Shown here: positions 41,299 to 54,400 of the stretch, one piece after another | Layout: the number at the start of each line of letters is the position of its first letter | How positions within the stretch are numbered: the first letter of the stretch is position 1 | Assembly (NCBI GenBank): GCA_035578905.1 | Contig: JAQJVL010000749.1 | Location: forward strand, 124,001-188,000 | DNA length: 64,000 nt | Direction: 5' to 3' | Origin: Stictocephala bisonia | Taxonomy: Eukaryota; Arthropoda; Insecta; Hemiptera; Membracidae | Translations under genes and position numbers: made by a program | Notes under the pieces: generated by a model | What the model was told of the DNA's origin: nothing | Databases searched by the model: none | The model's input: the letters and a program-made list of their open reading frames with translations, nothing else

Positions 41299-44200
41299 GT
41301 GTATGAGTTATTTTTTGCACTAATTCTTCCTTTTAATCACTATAGAAAGCGGCTTAATATATTTTCAAAATGAAGGCAGAACTCATTTCAAGCATACTTA
41401 AATAGCTTGTAAAGAATATTTTATGTTTAGTTTTTTAATTTTTCTTTAATATATCCACTGACCACATTTACTGGAAATGAGCACAGTTAATTTTCTACCA
41501 AACAGGTATGTATTTAATTTTAGTTCTTTTGGAAAGAAACTCATTTATTCATTTTTGAAGGCAAAATGTCAGTGCACATTTGAATTTGTTGGGGTTGGCC
41601 AGTTCGGAAGATTCCCCTGCCTTTGTTATGACATGGATTTAATTTAACTTTACGTAATTATTTAATTGTTCTCCAAACCTAGCCGTAATATTAGGGATCC
41701 AGAGTTAAAAGGATGCTATAAAAAGAAAGGGTGTAATGTAGAGAGATGTGAAAGTAATAATTTGCTGATGATAAAACATACTTGTTCCGCATCTGACTGC
41801 ACAGTTCATAACTTCCATATTGCCGTATGTCTGGCCATCGGTTCCACAAACAGGACTGTACTGCCGAGTGAAGTTACAAGGACACGACACAGTGAAGATG
41901 AGACGGTTAGCGTTGTCACGAGGAGGAATCCTGGTAGTAGCCTGAGTTGCTGATGTAGCCACAGATGGAGAAGTCCGTGGTGGCAGTGTTGAGGTCGGTC
42001 CATTTTGTGGTGCTCTAGTTGTCTGTGGTGTTGGAGGGTTAGGTATGAAATCTGGTGGAGGTCCTGTAAATATGATATTAAATTTTATAGTAACATAAAA
42101 TTTTGCTTAACGTCTACTTTTTCATAAAAAAAATGGGGTTAAGTGTTAGAGAGGACTTTATAATCGTAACTTCGCCCTTTTAATAAAGGCGTCTTTCATT
42201 TCATTACATTTTCCTGCAGAAAGTTTAGATTTAACTAGTATTTTAATATGAAAAATGAATCTTTTTAGTGACATATTCGTTCTTTCTTATTATATTGTAA
42301 CAGGTCCACCAAATTGATGAATAAATTAATTAAACTAAATAAATAATAAATTGTTTTAATGGGGAAAGGGATATATTTAATTGAAATAAATAACAAACAT
42401 TCAGATAATATTCGAAAATCGTTGTAAGTAAATAACCAGCCAGCTAGAAAAGCGAATAGAGATGTTTGTGTCGTGGCAGATGTTTTCCAAGAATTCAGTA
42501 AACAACGTTCCTTTGTATTATTATCTACAAACAAGGGCTATCGTGTCGCCACAAGAGTCGACATGACAATCCAGGGTGATGCGCAGGTAGCCTCTAACCA
42601 GGACCCAATCATAGGAGAAGTGATTGGTTAACGAAACCTAGCCTCGGAAAATGAAGGACGCTATAGGCTGACGGTATGGAGGAGAAGGAGAACCACGCTT
42701 GTGACTGAAACGGACGGGCAACCGACGCCAACAGCCAGGACTCTCGGCCATTCCTCTCTAGACCGATGTAGGATTAACTACTTGGGTGTCCACAGGACTC
42801 CCAACTTTTTAAATTGTGTAAAAGTATCATGTCAATAGTTTAGATATCAATCTCAGAAAGTAATTTGAAGTTAAAAACGTAGATTTTTTAGTAGAAGTGT
42901 GGTAAAATCATTCTTGTTAGTTTAATTGGAAAATATAGGAGGAAACAACGTGGCCCATCCGAAACAATGAATATTACAGATAAGTTTAGTTATAAGTCTA
43001 GTTTAAATAATGTTTCAGAAAATTGTTTTTTGGACAATTAATCAAAGTTCAGTTTTGTTGTAATAAAAAATTTGTAAGAAAGAAAAGTAAAGTAAAAGAT
43101 AATGTTAATAAAATAATTTTGTTAAGCAAGTCTTAATTTATTGTATTTTACAGCTTCACCAAATTACCCACATTTAAACCTTGAGAATAGAAAAAATTAA
43201 ATATTTAAGTAGAAGAATATTTTTGATTAAATTAATTATGAATTTTAAATTAATGTAACCTCACACAGGAGAAAGAACGTTACAATATACATTTAAAGGA
43301 ACTTCTATTATTTTATATTCTATAATTTTTATTGGTCATATAAAAGTAATTAAAACAAAATGTTAGTCTGTTTTAGGTCAAAAGTGTACTAAAAAAATTA
43401 AAATAGGTTTAAAAACTGTAATTATCTTTTAGGTGTAACCATGCATTACCAGTGTAGTCAACATGATCTCATTATTAGCATTTAAAATGAAGTATGTATA
43501 CAAACTAATTTATATAATCCACTAAATTTTATTAATAATAACAAACATACCTTCTGGCGTTCCTTATCACTGTTGAATTTTTGACGTATTTCGTCAACAG
43601 AGTGACATCTTTAGGCATCTATTAAGTAGCTATCTATTAGGCTGTTCATTTGTCATTGGGCTATTAATTAATGACACTTTCTAAGGAATAGTCGACCTTA
43701 GTTTGTAACAATGACTACATTCGCTCATCTAAACTCATCACACTCATTCGAAATCCATATTCGCCCATATCTTGAATGATCGGCGTCTTATGAATGAATG
43801 AATGAATAGCTTTTTTTGAATAATAATATAACAGTTATTGCACACAATATGAATAAATTAGTAAACACAGTTGATTTTTGTTGTCATGGTGTATTTTGCC
43901 CCGTGATATCATTGCTTCTTTCCAGCTGTTTTGCAGTGTCGAACAAGACATTCCCTTGGGTCTTGATTTTATCATTTAGAATTATCATTATAATTTCATC
44001 TCGGACAACTTACAAATAATACACAAGTGTAAGAAAATTTACTTAATGTCCACACTTGAGAATTATGAAATTTACAAGGCAGTAATACATGAACAAGATA
44101 ATATTCTAAATGATAAAATCAACACTCAAGGGAATGTATTGTTCGACATTGCAATACAGCTGGAAAGAAGCAATGACGTCAGGGGGCACCATGACAACGA

Positions 44201-44912
44201 AAATCAAATGGGTTTACTAATTTATTCATATTGTGTGCAATAACTATGTTATATTAATATTCAAAAAAAGCTACTTAATATATGCCTGAAGATGTAACTG
44301 TGTTGACGAAACGTGTTGCAAATTCAACAGCGATAAGGAACGCCAGAAGGTATGTTTAGTATTATTAATGGTCGACATTCCAATAGCAGGAAATGAACTC
44401 AAATTAAATTTTACAATTCAGTTTTTTAGATGCTCATTAAATCAGTTAGTATAAGAAGCCTGTAACTCACAATTATTTCTGTTGCCACTAATTGTTTGGG
44501 AAAGTATTTTCAAAATTAGTATTTTTAATTTTCCCTACCATTTCAAAATTTTCTACTGATTTTTTTTCAATAATATAGGTTGTTTTTGGGAAAGAAAATT
44601 TGTTATTTATAAGCCTTTGTTAAAAAAAAGTGTTCTACAATAGGTAGTACCAATATTAACACTATTTTTATTTTTTTTGGGGGGGTAGGGTGTATTTATG
44701 TTAAATTTATATTCCCCAGTCTAAATAAAATATTCTTTCTTTTAGATAATTGTCATTGTTAAATTTACTAACCTCTGCCTAACGAGTAAACAATTGGGAT
44801 TCCCAGTTTATTCCCTAAATGTATCTGATTTTTGTAGACTCAAATCAGATACAATCCTTAAAACCTAAGATAAGGTTAGGAAACAACATTATAAGGTGTC
44901 CACTACACTCAA

Positions 44913-44955
<43 letters not shown>

Positions 44956-45409
44956 TTGTTTATTTGCCATACGAAACATACAAGATTATTGACAAAGTCA
45001 TTTTACAGCCAAGTAAAGCATAGTCATAATACACTGTAACATGATCAAAGGATTATTATATTTTACACAATTACCCTCCTTAACATCTCTGTATGTCTTT
45101 GTATCAAATTAAGGTTACAACAAACATACAAAAAAAAAAAAATAAATAAATAAATAAAAAGATAATATCATAAAGTAGAACAACAGAATAAGAAATTTGT
45201 ATTGTGCCCAGTAGTAACTATTTACATGAATAAGTTATGATTACACTTTGGAACTTTAAACTATGTGATATTAGACATAAATTTAACATTTATTGATATA
45301 AAATCCAAATTTAAATTATATATATACATATATACATACATACACATACATATACACATGCATACACACATACATACACCCATACATACATATACATACA
45401 CACATAGAT

Positions 45410-45463
<54 letters not shown>

Positions 45464-48400
45464 ATTGGTTAAAGTGTGATATTAAAAGTTAAAAAAAAAA
45501 GACTGAAGAATAATTTATTATAGGTGTTGTATGAGATTCTAAAAACCTAAAATTCTATGGAAACAGTGGCAAAAAAATCCTCTAGCAGGCCTTCCACTTG
45601 TCCTACTTTTCCTACTTTTCCTACTTTTTCAAAAAATGTCCTACTTTGTCCTACTTTTTCAGCAATGTCCTACTTTTCCTACTTTTTTTGAAATTTCAGG
45701 AATAATCCACTATTTTACCCCAAAAATACAGATTTGCTTGGAATTTTTAGCCTGTTTTTTAAAAATAAATTAAATATTACATATACACTATAATTCGGAG
45801 GCTTCAAAGTAAAGCCATGGTAAAACCATGCAATTTGGATGATGGGTTTTAGGATTTATAGTGTGATGTGTGGAATTTTGTATCTATTTTGCTCTTTGTG
45901 CGTTCCCGACGATGTGTTTTTTTGTATGTGGGACTGTGTTAAGGATTCTGAACCTACCCGACCCTAAAGGTAAGCCTTTTTCTTCTAAAATACTCACTAT
46001 GTACCGTATGTAAGACCAAGGATCATTTTATTTTTTATATTAATAGGCAGTTTTAAAAAGATTTATTGTATTTGTAAAATAAGAAGTGGGTGGATGGAGG
46101 GCGTTTAGGCTTCTAAGGTGGGTTGGAAGCCTGCTCATCAGATAGGATTTAATTGACAAGAGCTGCTTGTGAATTAATTCCTGTCTGATGAACTTACACC
46201 AATAAAAGGCTAATAAAATAATTGTATTCTGTGTAAAAATCCTTCTCAACTAAACGGTTTACATACATTTTTGCAATTTATAAGTAGCAAAGCTACCTTT
46301 CAAATCTTGGCATTTTATAACTTGATGTGTTTTATATATATTAGCCTTATATTGTGTTTTATATATATATTAGCCTTATAGTGTATTTTATATATATATA
46401 TTATTATTTTCAATGGTTTTATGCTTATTTTCTAATGTGTTTAATTTGTTTCAGGCAGTAAGATGATGGAATAGTTTATAGTACAAAAAATGCCACGGGA
46501 AACACATTTCAAAGAAGACTGGCTTTTGAGCCAAGATTCTAACAAGCATCTTATGTCTTTGTGGTGCAAGAAAGGCAAAAATGACTTTGAAGTGCATTGC
46601 AAGATATGTAATCATTATTTTTCCTGTGCAAATAGAGGCAAAGACCAACTAATTAAGCACAGTGAAACTAAAAAACATTATTCAAAAGCGAATGTTGCAT
46701 TCTCTGCTCGGCAAACTGTTTTCACAGTGACAGAAAGCGGTAGTGTCGCAACAACATCAGTGCTAAAGGAAAGTGCGGTTACTTTGGAGGATCCTATTCG
46801 TGCGGAGTTAATATGGGCTTTCAAGCTAGCCCAATCAAACTTTTCTTTTGCTTCTTGTGATGGTCTTCATGAAGTGTTTACATTAATGTTTGGTGAAAGT
46901 GCCAAGAACTTTAACATGGACAAAACCAAAGCTTCATATTTGATTTCCTTTGGATTGGGTCCTTTCTTAGTTAAAGAACTAACCAGGGATATTAGAGAGT
47001 CAAACAACTTTTATACTTTGTGCCTCGATGAGACGACTACAACTCAAGTTAAAAAACAACTTGACCTCTACGTAAGGTATTGGTCACCACAGCAGGTAGC
47101 AGAACCAGTCCAATGTCGGTATTTAACTTCGATATTTTTGGGCCATGCTGAAGCAGAAACCATGTTTGATGCAATCATCAAATCATCTGAAATTGAAGGT
47201 GTCTCAATTTCAAAAGCTATTATGGTGTCAATGGATGGTCCTAATGTGAACAAGTCCCTTTTTACCAAACTTAACTCACAGGTTAAATCTTTAGGTTCCC
47301 CAGGTCTAGTGGACATTGGACCTTGTTCTCTCCACAAAGTCCACAATGCTTTTGGAAGTGGACTTCGTGACCATCCATTTTCACTGATAGATGAATTTGC
47401 AACTGACATCTTCAAATTTTTCAAACTGTCTGCTGCAAGAAGAGAAGATTACAAGAAAAGTCAAGAGCTAATGCAAGTAGAAGAACATTTTTTTTGTCAG
47501 TATGTAAATAGCAGATGGTTGAGTATTGGTCCAGTCTTGAAAAGACTTATCGAACAGCATGAGGCACTGAAACATTATTTTTTCAAGTTTTTGCCACAAA
47601 ACCAAAGTTCAAAGAGTCTCGACAAGAATTATAAGTACCAAAGAATCTGCTCTGCTTTGAAGAATAACATTCTTCTTCCTCTAATGCAGTTTTTGCTTCA
47701 TATCAGTGCTGTATTTTCTAAGTTTCTGACAATGTTTCAATCTGAACAACCATTGGTTCATGTACTGTATGATGAAATGAACCATTTAATGAAGACTCTT
47801 TTGAGAAAATTTATCAAAGCTGAAGAAATTGAAAAACACAAAAACAACATCAGTCACATAGAGGTAAAAAAATCAAACTTGCTTGAGTTTAAAGACTTAG
47901 AAGTTGGAAGTGAAGCTAAAAAAACTCTACTTTCATTAAAGATCCTTGACAAAGAAAAGTCTGAGTTTTACCAAGCTATAAGTTCTTTTTTTATTACTGT
48001 GACCAACAAGCTAATGAAAGATCTGCCCATCGACAACAAAATACTGAAAAATATGCAGTGCCTGCATGGGTTGGCAAGAAAAGAAGAAAAAAGCTATGAC
48101 ATGTTCAAACGGATAATCACCCAAGTACCACATGGTCTGACAGAGGAAAAAATTGATAGACTTAAAGAGGAATGGTTAGGATACCAATCAGATTTGGATG
48201 TAGCAGAAGATTGGTATATCCAATCGAAGACACAGACTGAGGTCAAGTACATGAGGGTGGATTCCTACTGGAATAAAGTTTTTCAACTAAAGACATCAAC
48301 TGGTAAACCCAGATATCCTCAGCTAGCTAGTTATTTGCCCTCACTTCTAACACTAGCACATGGAAATGCAGATGTTGAGAGAGGGTTTTCTATGAACAAT

Positions 48401-51400
48401 AATATTGTGACCAATGAAAGGAAGGCACTCAATGAGCATACCATAATTGGCTTGAGAGTTGTAAAAGATTTTGTAAGAGTCAATGGCAAAGTAGAAAATA
48501 TTAAAATAACAAAGAGAATGGTAGATGCAGCTAAAGGGGCAAGCTCCAAGTACAAAGAGTATTTAGCTCAAAGAAAAGATGAAGAAGTAAGGAAACAGAA
48601 GGAATCTGCTGAACAAAAAGAAAAAGAGGCATCTAAAGAAAAAGAGATAAAAGCAAGAAATGAGATCAAAGCTGCTGAAAATCTTCTAGAAGAAGGCAAG
48701 AAGAAGCTCCAGTTGGCTATGAAAAGGAAAGACTTTGCAGAAGTGTCATTAGCCTCAGAGATGATTGACATTTCAACCAAACGATTAAAAACAGCTAATG
48801 AACTTTTGATACATAAATAATGGTTTAGTTTCCTTTCTCTAAGTATTTTTTAAATACTACATTATGAAAAAATATAAATAAGTTATGTATTTCTATTCTT
48901 TTGTAGTAAAAGAGAAAATAAATTATAAAGAGCGGGGACATGCATGAATTTTGGGTTGAAATAATTTTTTAAAGTGTTATTTCTATTTATTTATCTCATA
49001 AATTTAACATTCATTTGTGAGTCATTAGGTAAGACCTAATTTATTAGTCATAAATTTAGATTAATGCCCGTTTGAACTAATCTTAGTATATTGTAGGTTC
49101 AAATGAGAACAAAACTACTTCATAGTCTTGGATTTAGTTTTCAGTATTATTTTTGCTTCGATAAATTCAGCTGTTTTAGCTCTCAATTCATGCATGCGGA
49201 ACGAGGGGGGTCCCCGTATGGAATACAATTAATAAATAATAATAATACAACGCTAAGTGTGACTGTTGCGCCTTTCGTTAAATGTCCTACTTTTTTCATT
49301 AAAATGTCCTACTTTTTTTCTCAGACCTAGTGGAAGGCCTGCTCTAGTTTATAGAAAGGGCGTTCTAATAGCCAGCTATATAGCTTGTTTTTGAATTGCA
49401 AAATAGGATATTTTTCAATGAATATCTTTAACTTGTTGTATATTTTTATAGATATAATGGTATGGCTATTTTGGCATTTACTCAGTCTAGAAAAATGTAT
49501 GACGGCACTATCCCTAGTCCTTGTGTTATAGTTATGATTATCATAACTATATTTATAACTACTTTGATTTTTAATTGCATATAGGGCTAAGTCAAAAATA
49601 TAGAGATTAATTATCGTTTGTATTTTTTTTCTTATAAATAAGGGTTGACAATGTTCATCCCCTTCCGACTTAGTTATAGCCCTTACGGCTTTCTTTTGGA
49701 GTATTAATATTTCCCCTATTCTACTACAGTTTCCCCAGAGTATGAGACCATAACGTATTATTGATTGAAAGTACGCAAAATATGCTGTTCTGGTATAGGA
49801 TTCCGGGATCTTATCTGTGAGACTTCTCAATAGATATATTACCCTGTTAAGTCTTGGATTAATTGAGTCAATGTGTTGGCTCCATGTCAAATGGTTATCA
49901 ATAAGAACCCCCAAAAACTTAACTGAATTAAGATAGTCAGGGCTCTCAGAGACATTATTTTTTAAACTAAATATAATTTTTTGGGTTTTATTTTGGTTCA
50001 GAAGAAATCCGTTAGCATTGAACCATATAGTGGCGTCGTGGAGTGCGTTTTCGGTTAGATTTTCCAAAGCATTGACATCTGTAGCGGAATTTACCAGAGT
50101 AGTGTCGTCAGCATATAATATTGTCCTGGCTTTTAAAAAATCAGGGAGGTCATTCATTGATACTAAAAAAAGGAGAGGTCCCAGCACCGATCCCTGAGGT
50201 ACGCCAAAGTTGACTTTTGGCTCTTGGGACCAAATACCATCAATTAACACTTTTTGACTTCTATTTTGTAAGTATGATCGGAAAAAATTATAACAAGAAT
50301 TTTGAACTCCATAGAAGTTTAGTTTGTTTAAAAGGTGACTATGATTAACACAGTCAAAGGCCTTGCTCAGGTCACAGAGAGTGGCCTGAGCATAGGCCTT
50401 TTTTTCAAATGCCTGAAGGGCTTCTTGCACTAATTCATCCATTGCATCCACTGTTGACATTCCCCTTCTAAAGCCGAATTGGCTTACATTAAGATAGTTA
50501 TTTACTTCAAGATAAGCACTAAGTTGGTCATACACAATTATTTCAACAATTTTGGATATTATTGGCAATATTGATATGGGACGGTAACTTTGTGGAGAGT
50601 TTACTGGCCCTTTTTTATATATTGGACATATTCTAGATATTTTTAGCTGGTTGGGAAATACACCTTCTTCAAGTAATTTATTTATACAGAATGCTAGAGG
50701 AACGGCAATTGTTTGGATTATCCCTTTTAGAGTGCTATTAGAAAGGTTATAAATGTCTTTACTGTTAGAGTTGTTAAGTCTCTTTGCTGCTTGTATAATA
50801 TCATGTGAGGTAATATAGTTCCAATTAAAATTAGCTTTATTTATATGTTTTCTGTTTATAAAATCGTCTGCTGTTATGGGAGTTTTAATAAGTTTATCTT
50901 GAATACCATTAACTGAGCCAATAAAAAAATTATTAAATTCATCTGGTGAGATATTGCAGTTAGAATAACGGGGGGTGGTTCTATTATTTTTATTTATCAA
51001 ATTCCAGGCAGCCTTGCACTTATTGTTACTATTCTCTATGTATCCAACATTCCATGTTAGTTTTGCCTGCTTAAGAGCCGTACGATATTGATATTTGAGA
51101 TTTTTCATTTGGCTAACCATATCATCTCTAGGGTTGTGACTACTTTTTATAATTTTATTGTAGAATAACAATTTATTCTTCATTGAGGCAAGTTCATCCG
51201 TGTACCAGTGATGTTTATTCTGAGTTTTTTTATTTGATTGAATACTGTTTTTTAGTTGAAATAAAAGCAATATCGCTATAGATCATTGTAGGTTAAGTAA
51301 CAAACAACATATTCATGTTATAATTACTCAAAAAAAGGTTAATTAATAATAATCCAACAGAACTGTTCACAGTAAAACTATGCAACTGGCTGCTAAAAAT

Positions 51401-54400
51401 TCCATTTCATGATTTGTCAGAATTCTTCTGTACAGAAGATATCAACTTTTAGAGTAATTAGTTTTATAAATTATGATTGTTATCGTTTTCATTTAATAAA
51501 ACAAAACTGTATGATTTTAGATCACCTTATTAACATTATTAATAACAGTAATATATTATACACTAGTAACTGTTTTGAATATGTCGCTTTGTGTTATAAA
51601 AATAGCTTTGTCAATGCGTTTTGTAAGATAACGAAAAAGTACTTATTTACGGTACTTGTTATAAATAAAATTAATACGTTACGTACTGTCAAAATAGTCT
51701 TCATCTGAGGGGAAAGCAACATCTTGAGGCCTGCACTGTACTATGACAGCAACAACTGAAAACAGAATACTTTGATGAAACTATTTTGAGGCAGATGGTG
51801 TTGAAAACAATTACAACATAATATCTTAATATTATATAAAAATGTAATGGTTTGTGTGTTTGTTTGTGTTACCCAATCATGCAAAAACTACTGAACCCAT
51901 TCTTCTGATATTTTACATGGACATTCTTAGGGTCTCTGGTTAACACATAGGCCTATCTTTATTTTGAAATTCCACCAGGAAACCACCTCAGGGGTTCTAA
52001 GAAGTATCAATGCAACCCCTATTGCAATACCAATTTGACAATTAATTGTTTATAATAGTTTCATTAATCAGCTGTTGGAATAAATAAATAGCTTATACAT
52101 AGTTCTGAAGTAAATACCGTACTAAACCTAACCACAACAACTGTAACTAGAAAAGACGGTAGATAAACCGACAAGGCTGTGCAGTAGACTGTGACGTCAC
52201 ATGGGCGAAATCACCTGGTTTGATTATTCGATAAAATCCTGGTAACTAAAACTAACAATCGCATGGAAGCATTCAGACAAATTAATAATACAGAATAATA
52301 GACAAATTATTTACCACTTATCAGCTGGATTTGTAAACTATAGGAATTAGAACAGTATTTTTGTGTTGTTGTTGCCATTTCGCCCATTCTACGTCATAGG
52401 AGATGCACGTGATCCCTACAGTCTTCTCTCCTAGGGGTACTGTGACCACAACAAACTTTTGCATTATACAGATGCCAGTAGGTACTGTTTTGTATTACTG
52501 AATGCAATAAGCACAATATAAATCAACGCAAACCCCGTACAAAGGACGGGTACTGTGCTAGTAATCTATATAATATGATTCAAATTAATTTAATGGTTTC
52601 AACAAAGTTTAATTTTTCTGTTTTAAAATCATTATACTTATCTCTTCTTCAAACTTTAATTTAAAATAGAATGGGTAAACAAGAAATATGTATTATGAGA
52701 TCTTGAGGTCTCGTACTATGGTCTTTAATTGGTGTGGTAGCATATTATTAATATCTTCTCTAAAATTCTCTTAGTTCGATAATTCGACTTACAATTAACA
52801 TAGAGTAGTAAACTAAATATACACAGAAAGCTCTTTTATTGCTGAATAGTATAGTAACCAAAGAGCATACAATATATATTGATCATAGCAAACACAACAC
52901 ACCATAAAAATCACATTTTCTGTAAACACAGTGAACATGATAACTAAATCTAATTTTTTCAAGATCAGAAGAATGGTGGGATCTTTAATACGGACTGAAA
53001 TAACTATGTCAGCTATCTGTACTGTAAGCACTTGCCGAGGTCATGCTTTACTGAATAGTTATCCGTTTGAGAAAAATTACCTCATATGTTAATATTTAAA
53101 AAAAATACCATTTAAATGATAAATGATGATGAATTTTTTATTTGAATAGGTTCATAACATTTACCTAGGGATACTCGTATTGCATTGGTTGTACTAAAAA
53201 TGATATATAGGTTTCTCCTGAAATAAAAATAACTTTATTTCCAACTTTTTATGGTTACATTATTAATATAACAGATTGGATTCAATTTTTCAAAGGAAAT
53301 TTATATATTTTAGTTGACTGTATATTTATCAAATTTAGTATTCGTTGTACAGTGTGTGCTCAATACATTGTTGTTACTGTAATAAATAAAAAAATATCAA
53401 CAATGACTTTTATGATATTTTTACAGGCTTTTGTCAATTTTTATAATCAAAGTCAACATAGTACATATATATTTTCCAAAATCTGTATGATTCATACAAG
53501 GATGCTTCACTTCTAAACTGATCTGATATTAAAACAAAACGTTTCTTTTTGTTCTAAAAAAAGCGTGCTTCTAGTTTTGGACTAAGTACTACTATATATA
53601 ATGGGTTTTTGTTGTATCATATTACCTCCCTCTAAAACAGTTGGGCATCTTGATTAGGGTTCTTTTTATTTTATTGATTAGGGGATCTTCAGTGGCAATT
53701 ATTAGGTCATCAGGTTGTTGTTATAAAACTGAATCTCATTAAGTAAAAAACTAATTATACAAGAGTGAATCATTATACAACACAAGTTTAAGTTGATTTT
53801 GTACAATATAAGTTGAAGATTTCAGAAAAAACTATGTTGACCAGTTTTAGTAAACTATGTTCAAAGGACTGACAGTCTTACATAGGAATAAAATCTATAG
53901 CTTTGTATCAAAGCACAGAGAAGAAAGAAACAGAGGATGTATTCAATAGTGCGCTAAATTTGTGTTGAGTAGTTATTTCTCCAGTTTGCCATGCGAATAG
54001 CAGGGACCAGGACCTTGTGATTTTCTGCCTTATTCCCCCAAAATCTTCAAGGTAAAACATAGGAATTATTACAACCAATTTGTAATTTATTTAACCAATT
54101 TATTTAATTAGTTGTAATTATTTAAGAGTGGCACTCAGGTGGTTGTTGCAGCTATAAGAAAGCGATCTCTGTTTCCTTTTTATCAGTGACTAAAGGGAAA
54201 CTAGAATACAACTAATCATACCATACATTTTTAAATGTATTTAAAGAAATAAATTGATTAATTACTGATTTATAACTGAAAAAGCTCACTAGATATTAAT
54301 AATAAAATATTTGCAACATTATAAATAAATAATACTACTTTTGTTAAAACATATTTAATCACTATACTTCAAGGGTTTGAGTATTTTTGTTATATACGTA

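Larger units (their letters stand above)
43531..44369. mobile_element. Large foldback element with ~270-bp arms
   Basis: The left arm (43531-43630 plus 43809 to about 44000) and right arm (about 44085-44369) are inverted copies. Shared landmarks: AACATACCTTCTGGCGTTCC, TTCGTCAACA, TTAAGTAGCT, TTATTGCACACAATATGAAT, CATTGCTTCTTTCCAGCTG, TTGATTTTATCATTTAGAAT. The left arm is split by a SINE. The outer arm sequence carries the hammerhead-like motif. The structure fits a pair of inverted Penelope-type pLTR copies or a foldback transposon; no coding sequence is present. Confidence 0.82.

Noticed and set aside
41143..41373. Open frame of Ile-Tyr repeats
   Set aside because: It is a translation of the (TA)n microsatellite.
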